Of a DNA stretch of 64,000 bases, positions 45,500 to 57,900 are shown piece by piece. The DNA comes from Lateolabrax maculatus (lineage: Eukaryota; Chordata; Actinopteri; Acropomatiformes; Lateolabracidae): positions 15,501,501 through 15,565,500 of the forward strand of contig CM062213.1 of the NCBI GenBank assembly GCA_031216445.1, in the 5' to 3' direction. Made by a program: the position numbers and the translations under genes. The notes under the pieces were generated by a model, which was not told where the DNA came from, did no database searches, and saw only the letters and a program-made list of their open reading frames with translations. How positions within the stretch are numbered: position 1 is the stretch's first letter; each line of letters begins with the position of its first letter.

Positions 45500-45960
45500 C
45501 ACCGTTAAATCGCTTCCGTGTCAGTCAAACGTGACGCATGCGCAGCGACGCTCCACTCGGTCGGGAGCGCTTGTTTCGGTTCCCGCGGGCAGCCCGGCAG
45601 ACTCTTCCCCGTTGGCGCAGAGCGCGCGTCACCGCCCGCGCGACTCCGCTTGCGACAAACCCAGCGCACCTGCCGTCCAAGTCAAGCTGGTGACCACATC
45701 AGCCCGGTTGCCTCCGCCGGCTCAGAGAGACTGCTGCCTCATCTAACGTCAGCTTTTGTTACGAGTCGCCTCGGTTCATCGATAAATTATCCGTTTTAAA
45801 CCACCGTTACTATATCCCCTCGCGACCTGTTGGCTTCGTCCCGGCCTCCCCGCTGACAATGGCTGACCCTAAATACGCAAACCTGCCGGGAATCGTAAGT
45901 GTCTAACGGCGGCGGACAGATTAGCTCGGCTGCTAGCGGCGCTAGCTCCAAGCTGTGAGA
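45500..45960 (+). promoter_or_regulatory. dctn2: CpG-rich promoter and 5' end of dctn2
   Basis: CpG-dense from about 45510 through exon 1 into the start of intron 1. Candidate sites are an ETS-like CGCTTCCGTG at 45511-45520 and an NRF1-like GACGCATGCGCA at 45533-45544 (10 of 12 to the palindromic consensus). Both are common in housekeeping promoters that lack a TATA box. The transcription start probably lies between about 45550 and 45700. Confidence 0.65.
45859..45894 (+). CDS. dctn2: dctn2 exon 1 (coding part)
   Basis: Residues 1-12, MADPKYANLPGI, one change from recalled human MADPKYADLPGI. The donor is GTAAGT. The context GACAATGG is a good vertebrate start. Confidence 0.96.
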
Positions 45961-48900
45961 GCCGTAGCTGAGTTATCTAACACCCCTGCTCTTTACTGCC
46001 AGCATTACACAACGAGCCCAGAGATTGTAGACTTTATAGGTGCAAATGTATCCGCTAATGTTCTGTCTTGTGATGCGAACGGCCAGAGAGCGAGAGTTGG
46101 CAAATCCGTGTTTTGTTGAATGGGCCGGGGCGTTGGCCGGGGCTGATCACAATAAACGGGACGTCTGATCGTGTGACATGTTGTTTGTTTATTTACCTTG
46201 TTGTTGTAATAGGCCTTTAACGAGCCGGACGTGTACGAGACCGGTGACCTACCAGAAGACGACCAGGCTCAGTTTGAATCGGTGAGTGGACGTTTTTGTT
46301 TTCACTGCATAACCCCCAGTTTGCAGACTAATGCGATGCATCTTGTAGCTGACAAGTGTCTGTACTCCAGATCACGGTGATGATTTGTTCGTTGTAATAA
46401 ATGTGCTTTATCCCTGCCACGATCAAACACCTAACCACGCAGTTACTTGCCTTACTGTTACTACTTACATGGCAAAGCACTGATTGTAGCTCAGCAGTAC
46501 TGTATTAATGCACAGAAGTAATCTCACTTAATATCTATTACTGAGCTGTTAGTTATGAAGTTAAAATGAATATGTGTCACTGCATTTGTGCTCTCCTCAT
46601 AATATCAGTAGGTCAAATAAAAAAAAAGGTGTTCTCCTTTGTTTCTACTAAAATTTGTAAGATGACATCTATGACCGCCTTGACTTTATTGATGCTTAAT
46701 AAATAATTTCTCATTTAAATGAAAAACGTATGTCTATATTTCATATATTCATATTTCATTCAAAGGGCCAAGCTGCCCTTTTCAAGTGACTGTTTAACTT
46801 ATCTTCCATATGTTTTGCAAAGTAGTACATTAGCTGTACATGGAGAGAAATAAGTAAGGGGAGACAAATATAAAGTAGAGAACAAAAACCCCTTTCTCCC
46901 AAAGTCACACCCAAGCACTATTATCTATTAAAATGTCAGGGAACAAATTGTGCTGTGGATGTTTTTAACTCTATAGTGATGATGGCCTTGTGACTCTTAG
47001 AAATGTCTGTTCTGACTGTCATTTAACAATAATGTTAAGCAGTCGTCTAGAGTTGGTGGTTGCAGTGCTAAAGTACAGTCTTTTTACAACAGTTAATAGT
47101 GATAATGGTAAGCACAGTTGAGAGATGCGGGTCTGACATTGTATTTAAACATGTCTGGGCTGTTTACTGACCAGCTGAGTTAATCCTAATTGGCATTTTC
47201 CCTTCCATGTTTCCACATTCGTTCTTCCCATACCCTTCCCCTTGTTTTGACTCTTCCCCACCCCTCCTGGGACCCTAGTTTGTACAAGTAAGACTGGCTC
47301 CATTTTACTCTCCGTGAGCTTAATGCCATGCTTTTTTATGCATGTGTTTTAAATCTCACATCCACTTTTCCTACCTCTATCGATTGGGATGAAATGAGAA
47401 ACAGATTAATGGAGTGACCCTTTTTGTGCTATGTAATTCATCAATTTTTGATTGTTTTGAAGTGCAAGGAATTGATTGATATTTTCCTCCTATTTGTGTT
47501 GTTCATTTAAACTACTTTAAGGGAATAATGATGTTGATGGGCAGCACTTGAATTCCCTCTTTCACTGGGTCATGCTTTGACTAAGCTGTCTCTGTGAGTG
47601 TGAAGCACTGAGAGGAGCAAGGAAAGTGTTTGGTTTTTAAGAGATTATTAATCTGTTTGGGTTTGGTTTGATTTGTTGTTGATTTGTTTTGTTGTTTTTT
47701 TTTTTTTTTTTGATCAGTTTGTTTTTTATGTTCAGATGTTCTCACGTCTTCTGAAGCCTGTTAGTGCCAGAATACAAAAAAATACCTTTTTTTTTAAACT
47801 TTATTTTGAAAAATATTAACCGGTTCTCCTACAAAATAAAATAAAGTCTGAAACTGGAGAAATTATTTAAATCAGAGGAATCAGATGAACGTCAACAGGA
47901 TCATAAATACTCACAAGTAAACAAACTGCTTCAGTTCTCCTGGTGATTTCCTGGTTCCAGCTTCTCAGATGTGAAGATTTGCTGCTTTTCCTTTGAATGT
48001 TAACCTGTCATAATGCTTTAACAGCTGCTTCTTGGCTAACCACACTATTCTGACTAACTGGCCATTTAAAAGGCCCCTATACACTGTGCGATATCATCTT
48101 GCTGGTTCATTGCATGTCACACGTTGCCAGATGGATATAGTATAATAAAATCTGTGCTGGACTGTACTTTATCAATTTTGAGACATGTTTAGTCTAGTGG
48201 ATTCATTTAGGATTAACTGCATGTATATAAGTAATAACTCACGCTGAATTTTGAATATATGACATCAATTTCTGTCACAGAATGCATTTTAAAGTTTTCA
48301 GGCCGTTTAAGTTTCTTGCCTTCTTTTAGGCACCCTTAAACCACCCGTTACACCTCAAGGATTGTTTTTTTAAATACAAGAATCCCCTGCATCCCTCCAT
48401 GAGAGCATATGGTCGCACTTCACACAAAGTACAGGATGGTATCAAAGGAGAAAGTAATTTGTTGGACCATCTTACCACCCTGAATCGGGAAAGAGAGAAA
48501 GAACCAGAGACATCATAAGCAGTCTGAACAGTGTGTCTCCAGGGTTTTTAGCAGCAACTCTCAGAACACTGCTTTCTTTCTTATCTTTCCCCGACCCTGG
48601 CCAACTGTTCCTGTTGTGTGCATGGCATGTGATAACCACATTAATCTGTGTTGTCTCTCTCTCTCTCTCCCCCCTACTTTTTTCTCTCCCTCTGCTCTTC
48701 CGTTACTTTCTCTAACTCTCTTTGGAAACCCAAGGAGCTGGTAAGAGCCTGACTAACTGTCCTCCTCACTCCTCCTCCTCCTCCTCCCCCCTTCATCTTT
48801 GTAACTGTCTTGTGTTCTGTGTGTTTTCTTGGTCTGTCTTTTTATCCAAATCTGTGTCTGAGCCTGGACTCATATCATCTATCTGTATGTGACAGTGGTG

Positions 48901-51900
48901 TTTTAATCTTACCCATAGCCTCTAGCTCATCATAATTGATCACTAGGAAGTTCTGGTCAAAATTTTGTTGTGCTCCCCAGAATCACTAATCAAAAAAACA
49001 TGTCATTTAGTAAGTCATTTAGAAAAGCAAGTGTTAGTGGCTTCCCGCTTTTCTGCCTTTTTTATTCACATAACATTGATTTTACCATAGAAGACTTATA
49101 CCACATGGATTACAAATTTTTTTTAATAAAGTGAAAACTTTTCAAAGATGGTCATACGAGTTTACAATCAGGCCTTGGTAAAACTATGGCTGTTCTATAC
49201 ATAATGTTGCACATTTGTTTCTTGCCTGCTGCTACTCTAAATTATGTTGAAATAATCAGATTCTCTCTAAAACAGCCCCAAATAATGGCTGTGCAACTCT
49301 TGCAGATTTAAATGATTTATGGCTACAATGGCTTTTAATTTCTGAGGTTATCTGACCTAGGTAAGCAATAAAGTACTCGTTGACTCAATCACCTAATTTA
49401 TTATCTTTTTAATCATTGTGGGGCAATGATCAAGCGTAGGTTTTCCTCTCAGATCTTACTAACCTGTCAACATATTTCAAGTCTACCTTGGGCTTCAAGA
49501 CTTTTGACTCACCGGCTCAGCAAGGCTCATTTTTAAGTCTTTGCTGTCTGTACAGTCTTACATGCCCTTCATGATTTTGTTTATGTTGATCTGACTATTT
49601 CCTGGGGTTTCAATGACAGGAGGAGCTCTGCAGTGACAGCGTGGAGAGGATTGTGGTCAACCCCAACGCAGCCTATGACAAGTTCAAGGACAAGCACGTC
49701 ACCACCAAGGGACTTGGTCAGTTTATAGCGGATGATAAATAAATGTTCTTAACTTATCTTTTTATCATAACTTATTAACTTCACTAAATCATTATGGTAA
49801 TACAGAAAGGTGACTTCACAGTAAGGATATGGATTGAGAGTCACAACAAATTCAAAATATAACTGTAATGTAACTTGTAGACAAAGACTTTTAGACAAAG
49901 TTGCTGTCGCTTCAAAATGTTGCTCTTCTGTTACGGGTGTAATAAAACAGATCGATCCTTTTGTTGATTTCAAACCCTAAATCTTGTTCTGGCTCAGACC
50001 GGGCCTCATACAGACAGCAGTCTCCTTTTTATGTCAGTTTCTGTCGATTTCTCTTACAACCCGTTTGCCTCTTTTTCGCAGACTTCTCAGACAGAATTAG
50101 TAAAAGCAGAAGAGTGGGCTATGAGTCGGGAGAATTTGAAATTGTGAGTACTTTCTGTTCAGCAGAAATTCATTTCTTCACTTTTTATTCTTTTAGAAGT
50201 CATTCCATTTAGAGGGTAACAACGGCATTATGATTTTACTTCATGCGCTACTTGTGTTTTCTGTTAAAGTCAGTAGTCTGAGATAGTGGTGTTGTGTGGT
50301 CGTTTGTACAAGAATCACTTTGCTGAATGTGTAACATTCATACCGCTTCTTGGCTCTCTAATCTTTGTTTAGCTTGGAGAGGGCTGTGGAGTGAAGGAGA
50401 CGCCCCAGCAGAAGTACCAACGCCTGGTGAACGAGATCCAGGAACTCACCCAGGAGGTGGATGCCATCCAGGTGAACTGACAGCGACACCTCCACACATG
50501 CGCTCACACACACTTCTCCCTTGCCCAAAGGACTTGGCAAGGGATGGTACACTCTGGTTATCCAGCCTTTATCTTTCTGTCTGCACACAAATTCAATAGC
50601 CTTTCCTCAATCTACTCCTTTACCACGTCAACATGTAATTTCAGAGGTGTAATATTTATGTCCAGTTCTTACTGTTGCACAAGAGACCTGAGTATCCGAT
50701 CCAAAGCTTAGTATGGCGTGTGCACTGAAGCCTTAAATTCACCTTGAAAATTAGATTAAAACCAGTGCAAGGAATTGCCTTTCAGACTTACAAAGACCCC
50801 ACAACCCAGTAATTGGGTTGAGTAATTGAACCTAGGGTGTCATTAACTTGGATACACACAGAGCAGGGTCTGCTGCTCTGTGTGTAACACCCAATTCTAA
50901 TTCAACCTGTGAATTGGCAGTTTTTGTGGCAGTATCTGTTTTAGCTCATGCAGGTCTTGCTGGCAGAATATGCAGCCTGACTGTAGGGAACAAGCTGCTT
51001 CTCTGCACAGCCTCCAAATTTACAAGACATCCTTGGAGCAACTGACTTGCTCACAGTAATGTGTGTCCATTCGTCAGGGTGAATGTAGTGTATGCAAAAG
51101 TCAAAACAGGTTGCATGATTGAAAACATACTGTAATTCACTAAAATAGACCAGATTAACTGAGAAATAATGGCATAGTTTGATGATATTGGGCTCATGCA
51201 GGGATCACACCAGAAATCTGAATCCAAAGGAGTGCCTGACAGCTATAGATCATTATATCAAGAGCTATGCTTTGTTATTGTCAATGTTAAAGGAAAAATC
51301 TGGCATTTTTTTTAACTTATTCTTATAATTTTGGCTGTGACCATGGGTCAAAATCATTTTGCACTTGCCACTTCTGTTGTAGATTCAGGAAACATAAATC
51401 CAGTAAAAGAGAGTATATCGGGGAAAGCAGCACGAGCCAAATAAACTTAAAGTTAAAGTTGGATTTAGTTATTCAATTTAGTATCCCTATAGATCCCCAT
51501 GCAGTTAGCTCCAATAGCTAAAATCAGGATATATCCTTTTAATTCTGTTTCATCTCAAATACAATGTCAGAACAAATCAATTTTAGATGCCTAGCTCAAG
51601 TTTAAGTGCATGTTTAAGTATTATGTAAGTTTAACTTTTTATAATTTGGCATTGAGCCCATACAAACCTGGTTGGCCGAGACAGACTTAATGTCCTCAGT
51701 TTCATCAACCTCTGCGTTGTGCTCTGAGTTCTACACAGCAGTGATAGTTGTTTTTCAGTTACTCAATTGGTGTCCCTCTGCTTCCAGGCTGCCACAAAGG
51801 AAAGCAATGCAGAGGAGCGCCTGACCCCGGTGGTACTCGCCCAGCAGGCAGCCCAGCTCAAACAGCAGCTGGTTTCTGCCCATCTCGACTCTCTGCTGGG

Positions 51901-54900
51901 ACCACAGGCACACATCAACTTGGCTGACCCAGATGGAGCGCTGGCCAGGTAAGCTGGGGGGCTTTATTGTGACAAGAGGACAAGCATCTGGAATCTGAAA
52001 CCTGAAGCTACAACCTATCACACACTGACAGAATGGTGAGCTAGTGGGCAGGGAATGGTTGGAAAGAGGGAAAGGAAAAGGGGTAGTTTGAAGAAAATAG
52101 AGGGAGTCAGCAATGGATGGTTGGAGAAAGGAGCAGGGGAATTAATTTTACTGAGCCTTGTACTATAACCCAGATATAAGGAGTGAGTGTAATAAGGTCA
52201 TGATAGTACAGCTGGTATCAATTGCCCACATAAATTCTGCTGATCCCAGTGTAGCACTACCTGGGGAGCACAAGAACTGATAGATAGATGATTGAGGAAG
52301 GGAAATAAAGAGAAAGAGAAGCTGTTGCCATGACTTTGCGCGAGGAAAGGAACTTAAGATAGAGAGGCAAAAAGACAGTGACACATGTAAGAGAAAGAAA
52401 AAGCGATGAAAATTGTTCTGAAAAGATCCAAGCTCACCTTGACCTTGTAGTTTACAAGGGCCTTAAAAGACTTAGAGGAAGAGAGAGGGGCCACAGCAGC
52501 ACGTGGGGCTGATAACAATATTGAACATAAGCCTTTTGTGTCTCCCGTTTCTTCCTTCCCGCAGGCGTCTGCTCACTCAGCTGGAAGTGGCCAAGGGCAG
52601 CCGCGGCAGCGCTGGAGACAGCAAGCCAACGGCAACAGCCAAGGGCCCAGATGGAGTGGTACTCTACGAGCTGCACAGCAGACCAGAGCAGGAAAAATTC
52701 AATGAGTCTGCCAAGGTAACGTGGAAAGGGAGGTGGAGCGAGCGGAGTCAAGTGTCTCGGATGAACGCACTAGCAAAATGAGCAAATGTTTCAACAGTAT
52801 GCCAGACGTGTTTTGTTTTCATTTTCACAAGATGAATGTCAGAATATTTGACGGCAATAAACAGGACAAAAGGCAGGAAGGTACGTGTGTGGGTGTTTGT
52901 GTGTGTCTTTTGAGACGCCGTTGTCACTGCCAGCCTTGTGTTGCCTTGTTCCGTCCCTGTAGATGGCAGAATTGGAGAAGCGTCTAGCTGAGCTGGAGAC
53001 CGCTGTTGGCTCAGGATCAGACAAGCAGGTACACACCGACTCACACGCAGTCTTGACACACATACATCCTTCCTAATGCTTTTTCTCTTTCATTCACACT
53101 AATTCCGTTTATCTCCTTATCCCTTTCACTCTCGCACCGTCTGTATTTTCATGCTCCTGTTGCCGTTTAACCATCAACAAAAATGAATTTAAATAAAATC
53201 TTCCACTTGCTTTATGTAAATTATGGGGGTGGTTTCATTGCATCTTGTTAAAATGTATTTTCCCTCTGTGTGTTTATGTTGCAGGGACCTCTGAGTGCTA
53301 GCGTACAAGGAGCCAGTTTGATGGTAAGAAGTCAACCACTCTTTTTGGAACACACTGTATGGAGTTTTTGTCTGGATTCATAACTCCCTGTATCTGATGT
53401 GCAGCCAGAGAACTGGGTCATACTTCAAAGATGACATCAGTTCCTCCAAGTTTGTTTATTGCTACTGTGCCAGTAGTAAGAGCAAGAACACAAAGTTTTG
53501 TGCTCAAGCTTATATATAACTTGTGAGTGTGTTTGTGTGCTTGTTTGTATCAGGACACCATAGAGCTTCTGCAGGCGAGAGTCAGCGCGCTGGACTCGGC
53601 TACTTTGGATCAAGTGGAGGCCAGACTGCAGGTAACTAATCCATGCACAGGATGCACTTTATGTATGCTTACAGTATTATCTTTGTTTTGCTGTCTTATG
53701 GAGAGTTCAAAGACAAGCTCAATATTTCATCTATTTGTGTTCAGTACAGAGTTTGGTCAAGATGTGCCAACCAGGTGCAACAGCTAACTTGGCCAACCAG
53801 CAAATCCAAAGCTAATTAAAGATGTATATACAAATTGTGTCTTGTGTATCTAACAAATATTGGTGTATCCCGCTGTGAGTAACTGTCAGTATTGACATTA
53901 ACCTAATCAATGCTTGTCTTATTTTTCTGTTATGTATCTGAATGCCTCTAAAATGTTGCCTCTCGCACAAAATAAATAAATAGCTTTTTTTCTCTCTCTC
54001 CCATTTAGAGTGTCCTTGGGAAGATGAATGAGATTGCTAAACACAAGGCAGCGATTGAGGACGCCGATACACAAAACAAGGTTTGTAATCCCTGTACATC
54101 CTTCAGTGCACACTAAGTGCAGTAATCATCTCATATCCTTTCACACTGTGAAAATGGCAACTTCCAGTGTCATACAGCCCATCTGCGATTCCTCTTGTTA
54201 CAAAGCACTTTAAAATGGCAGATTCTTACAATCATAGGAGTTTAGCTTTTATCAGTAAATTGTATAATATGTCCTATTATGTTGTAGTCTCACAGAAGAT
54301 AATCTTGCTCTTCAATGTTTTAGTGAGAAGATATTCATTTGGAAAACATTCACTAGCAGTTCACAGGGACCACGAGTGACGAGTTGCACCATATGTTAAA
54401 TTTGAATTGAGTGCTGCCTTTAACAAACAGCTGGCACTGCCTTTAAGAATACAGAGCCAGAACAACATTTTATCAACAGGCAATCTTTTTGGTAGTTATT
54501 TTTTCTAAATGAATCAAACGTCTTGTGTTTGTTAAGCATTGACTGTTCAGAAGTGTTGTACACTTGAAAGGCCAGTAGAGGGCAGGGCATGTTAATTATA
54601 TCACAGGGAATGACAGTCACTCATCAAGTGTTTTATTTCTTATACATAAGGTTATTGTACATTTAGTCTTTGAGAGACTGTCATGCACTGTAATTGTGAT
54701 TTGCAAAATATTGTGTGCAACTTTGTTAGACTTAGACAGGTTTTATTGTCATTCAATGTACAACCAGTGTACATCGAACGAAATTTCGTAGGCATAGCAA
54801 CAGCATTGAATAATAAAAATATACACCATAAAAAATACAAATAAAAGACTATGTACAATACAATACAGATATATAACTATATAAATATTAAATATATTAT

Positions 54901-57900
54901 TATAATATTAAGTGCATAGAACAAAAATAGCAGATACATAAGTGGTAGCCTGTGGAGTAATAATAGTGCAAGGTCCAACTGGTATAATTGTGCAAATCTA
55001 CAGTGCACAGCTTGGAGTGACAAGTCCTGTGGACCACAGAGTCCCAAGAACTGTCACCAGTGCACTAGAGAACACAGTCCTACAATAGTGCACGCTGAGG
55101 TAGAATAAAATAGGGAATAATGTTACTGTCCAGTTATTTGTTCAACAACCTGATAATCTGGGGGGAAAAGCTGTTGCAGAATCTTGTTGTTCTGCAGCGG
55201 ATGCTACGAAATCTTTTTTCCAGAGGCTAACACGGTGAACAGTCCATGAAAAAGTACAAAAGCATGCTTGAATGTGAGATTCTGTACAATAAAGTCATTG
55301 TACCCACAATAACAAGGCCTATGTCTGTAGCCATAAAATACATAAAGTACAAATACACAGCAAATGTTTCACAGTAACACAACATTGATCACAGACTGAG
55401 TTGCATGAATTTGTTCATCGGTGTATTTATATGTGTGACTTTAGGTAAAATACAAACATGTTCTTCTAGCTGGAGGGCTTTATCTTGGTATTAAATGTGT
55501 CTTTATGTGTTCACCGGTCAGGTGTCGCAGCTTTATGATGTGGTGCAGAAGTGGGATGCCGTGTCCACTTCTATACCTCAGGTGGTGCAGAGGCTTGTCG
55601 CTGTCAAGGAGTTGCATGAGCAAGGTAACACAGACTTGTAGCCCAAGACTTGCTTTGTGTCCTCACTTGACTGTTTTAGCCATGAGACAATATAAGTTGT
55701 TGAGGTAGAGGAGATTACTGCCCAGTAACATGATATGAATGTACTGGTGTTGAGTAATTGGTTCATATTGCAAACATTGTAATAATATAGCTTTAGGGGC
55801 ACATTTCACCCCAGTAAGGATAATAACAATGAGAACTTGGTTGATTTATGTTTTTATTCTTTTATGTGAGTGAGGAAGAACCTTGAAATGACACCCATGA
55901 GAGTTCAAGGAGAGGATGTATGTAGGTTAGTGGGGGTGGGGAGTGGCATTAAAGATTCAAAATATGTAAGATGTAGCCACAGAACATAACAGGGTGTGAA
56001 CCCGGATCACGTTTCAGGCAGCATCTGTGCTGGGAAATAACTCTTGGTCTGAAAGATTTGCATTTGCAATGGGATCGTCTGTGTGTGAGACAAAAGATGA
56101 AAACTAAGTGAAAATTGGATTCAAACGGATAATGGAATTACCCAAAACCATGTCATTCTATTATAACAAAGGGCAAAAAATCACTGAAAGGGAGACCCAA
56201 AATGGTAATAGAATTAGACTAAATCTACCAATACTGTTAAACACCCCCTCTGGGAGAAGGAGATGCATGATATTATATATCACATTATCATCTTTTTATT
56301 ATTTAGCACATGAAAGCAGAACCTTGGCATTAATAGATTATATTGATAATTCATTTGAGAGCTGAAAGAGGTAATTTATCATCCCGACTCTCTTCGCACC
56401 AATATGTCACAGTCTGCAGCTAAAGTGTTCTTCACTCAATAAGCTTTAGTTGTGCTGATTTTATTTTTCTATTTTCCTCTCCTGATCTTTTTTTTTTTTT
56501 TTACTAACAAAGGCAAACAAGTCAAAGAAAATGCTGTGTTTATCTTTCAAGCAGTCATTCATCAGTTTCAGATTACATTTGTCTCTACTCCCCTTCACTT
56601 TGGCTGAGAGCAAAGACAACATTGCCTTTTTTAAGCACGTTGTTAAACTACAAACCTAAATTTGAGAACTAATACTCCATCTTACTTACTCTCTCTCGCC
56701 TCCTGATTTCACTTCCACCGTCTTGTAGCCATGCAGTTTGGCCAGCTGCTGACCCACCTGGACACCACCCAGCAGATGATCAACAACTCTCTGAAGGACA
56801 ATAACACCCTGCTAACACAGGTAAGAAGTTCAAGATCTATTGAATAATTGTGACAAAATAAGTAATTTTTTACACAGCTGGAGTGTCAAACAGATTTGGC
56901 ATTAGGACCATTGGCAGTATAAGTGTAACAGCTTTCAAAGATCTCTGTTGCAGGTGTGTTTTTAGACCTCACAGATCCAAAGAGTGTCCTCGCTGAGGGG
57001 TCGCTTTCCTTTTTTTGACTGTACTTTGTTGACCTTCATCTGAATCAGTTTCCTTTTCTTTGGATTTGCACTTGTTTTTTAAGTTTCATCATCTGTAGTC
57101 ATCGATCTTATCTTTGTAGTTCACTTGAAAAGCGAATCTGTTGCATTAGCTCCGCCTACATTCCCTGGCGGACCAATCACTAACTGCGTGCTGCTTGTGA
57201 TTCTTCCCGGGAATGATAGCCACCGCCACCGAGTTCGTAATACTGCAAATGCGAGGGCTTTCATCAGTGGGCCATAGGCTCAATCACCATTGTGTTACCT
57301 CAATCAGCGATAGATAGTGACTTTATAGACATTTATTTAAATTAAAATCTTTGGGATTAACAGTTTAAGATAGATACCAAGTGAAACCCTGCTCTAGCTT
57401 CTTGTCTACAGAAGCATTTTCACAGTAGGATTGCAAATATTAGATTCTTGACAAACTCAACCACATGGCAATAACCTGTTTGTATGTGGAGGAAATGAGT
57501 GTAAAAAGGGTCGTCTAATACAGTGCAGCTACCCATTAGGAGGACAGAGGCTCTCTAAAGCCTTTTCTGGGTCAGTACTCTACAATAGGCTTCTGGCCAG
57601 ATGGACAAAGCAGTGCCTTGTCAAGTAAAGTTATTCTTTTTTTTCTTTTTTTGATGATGTTTGTTAAATCCTCAGAAGTCAGAAAAGTTCTGATCTTACT
57701 TTTCATAGACTTGCATTGTATTCTGAATGAAGTGTCCTAAGGCTTTAGAGATGAGGTTATTGAATTTGACGTGTTGATTGAACGGTGACACACTTTCACA
57801 GAAAACATGTTCTTTTGGAGCACGCACAGTCATTCTGTTGCCTCCTGGAACAACAACTATGATGGCTTTCAATCGCATTTTAACTAATTGTGTGTTTCAA

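Larger units (their letters stand above)
43119..45858. other. Divergent intergenic region between kif5a and dctn2
   Basis: 2.74 kb between the two start codons. Left to right it has A- and G-homopolymers near the kif5a start (to 43420), the CpG-rich block (43440-43720), a C-run and (TTTC)n at 43859-43890, about 1.5 kb of plain AT-rich sequence, a CTCF-like motif at 45348-45361, and the CpG-rich dctn2 promoter from about 45500. No open frame here looks genuine. Confidence 0.8.
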
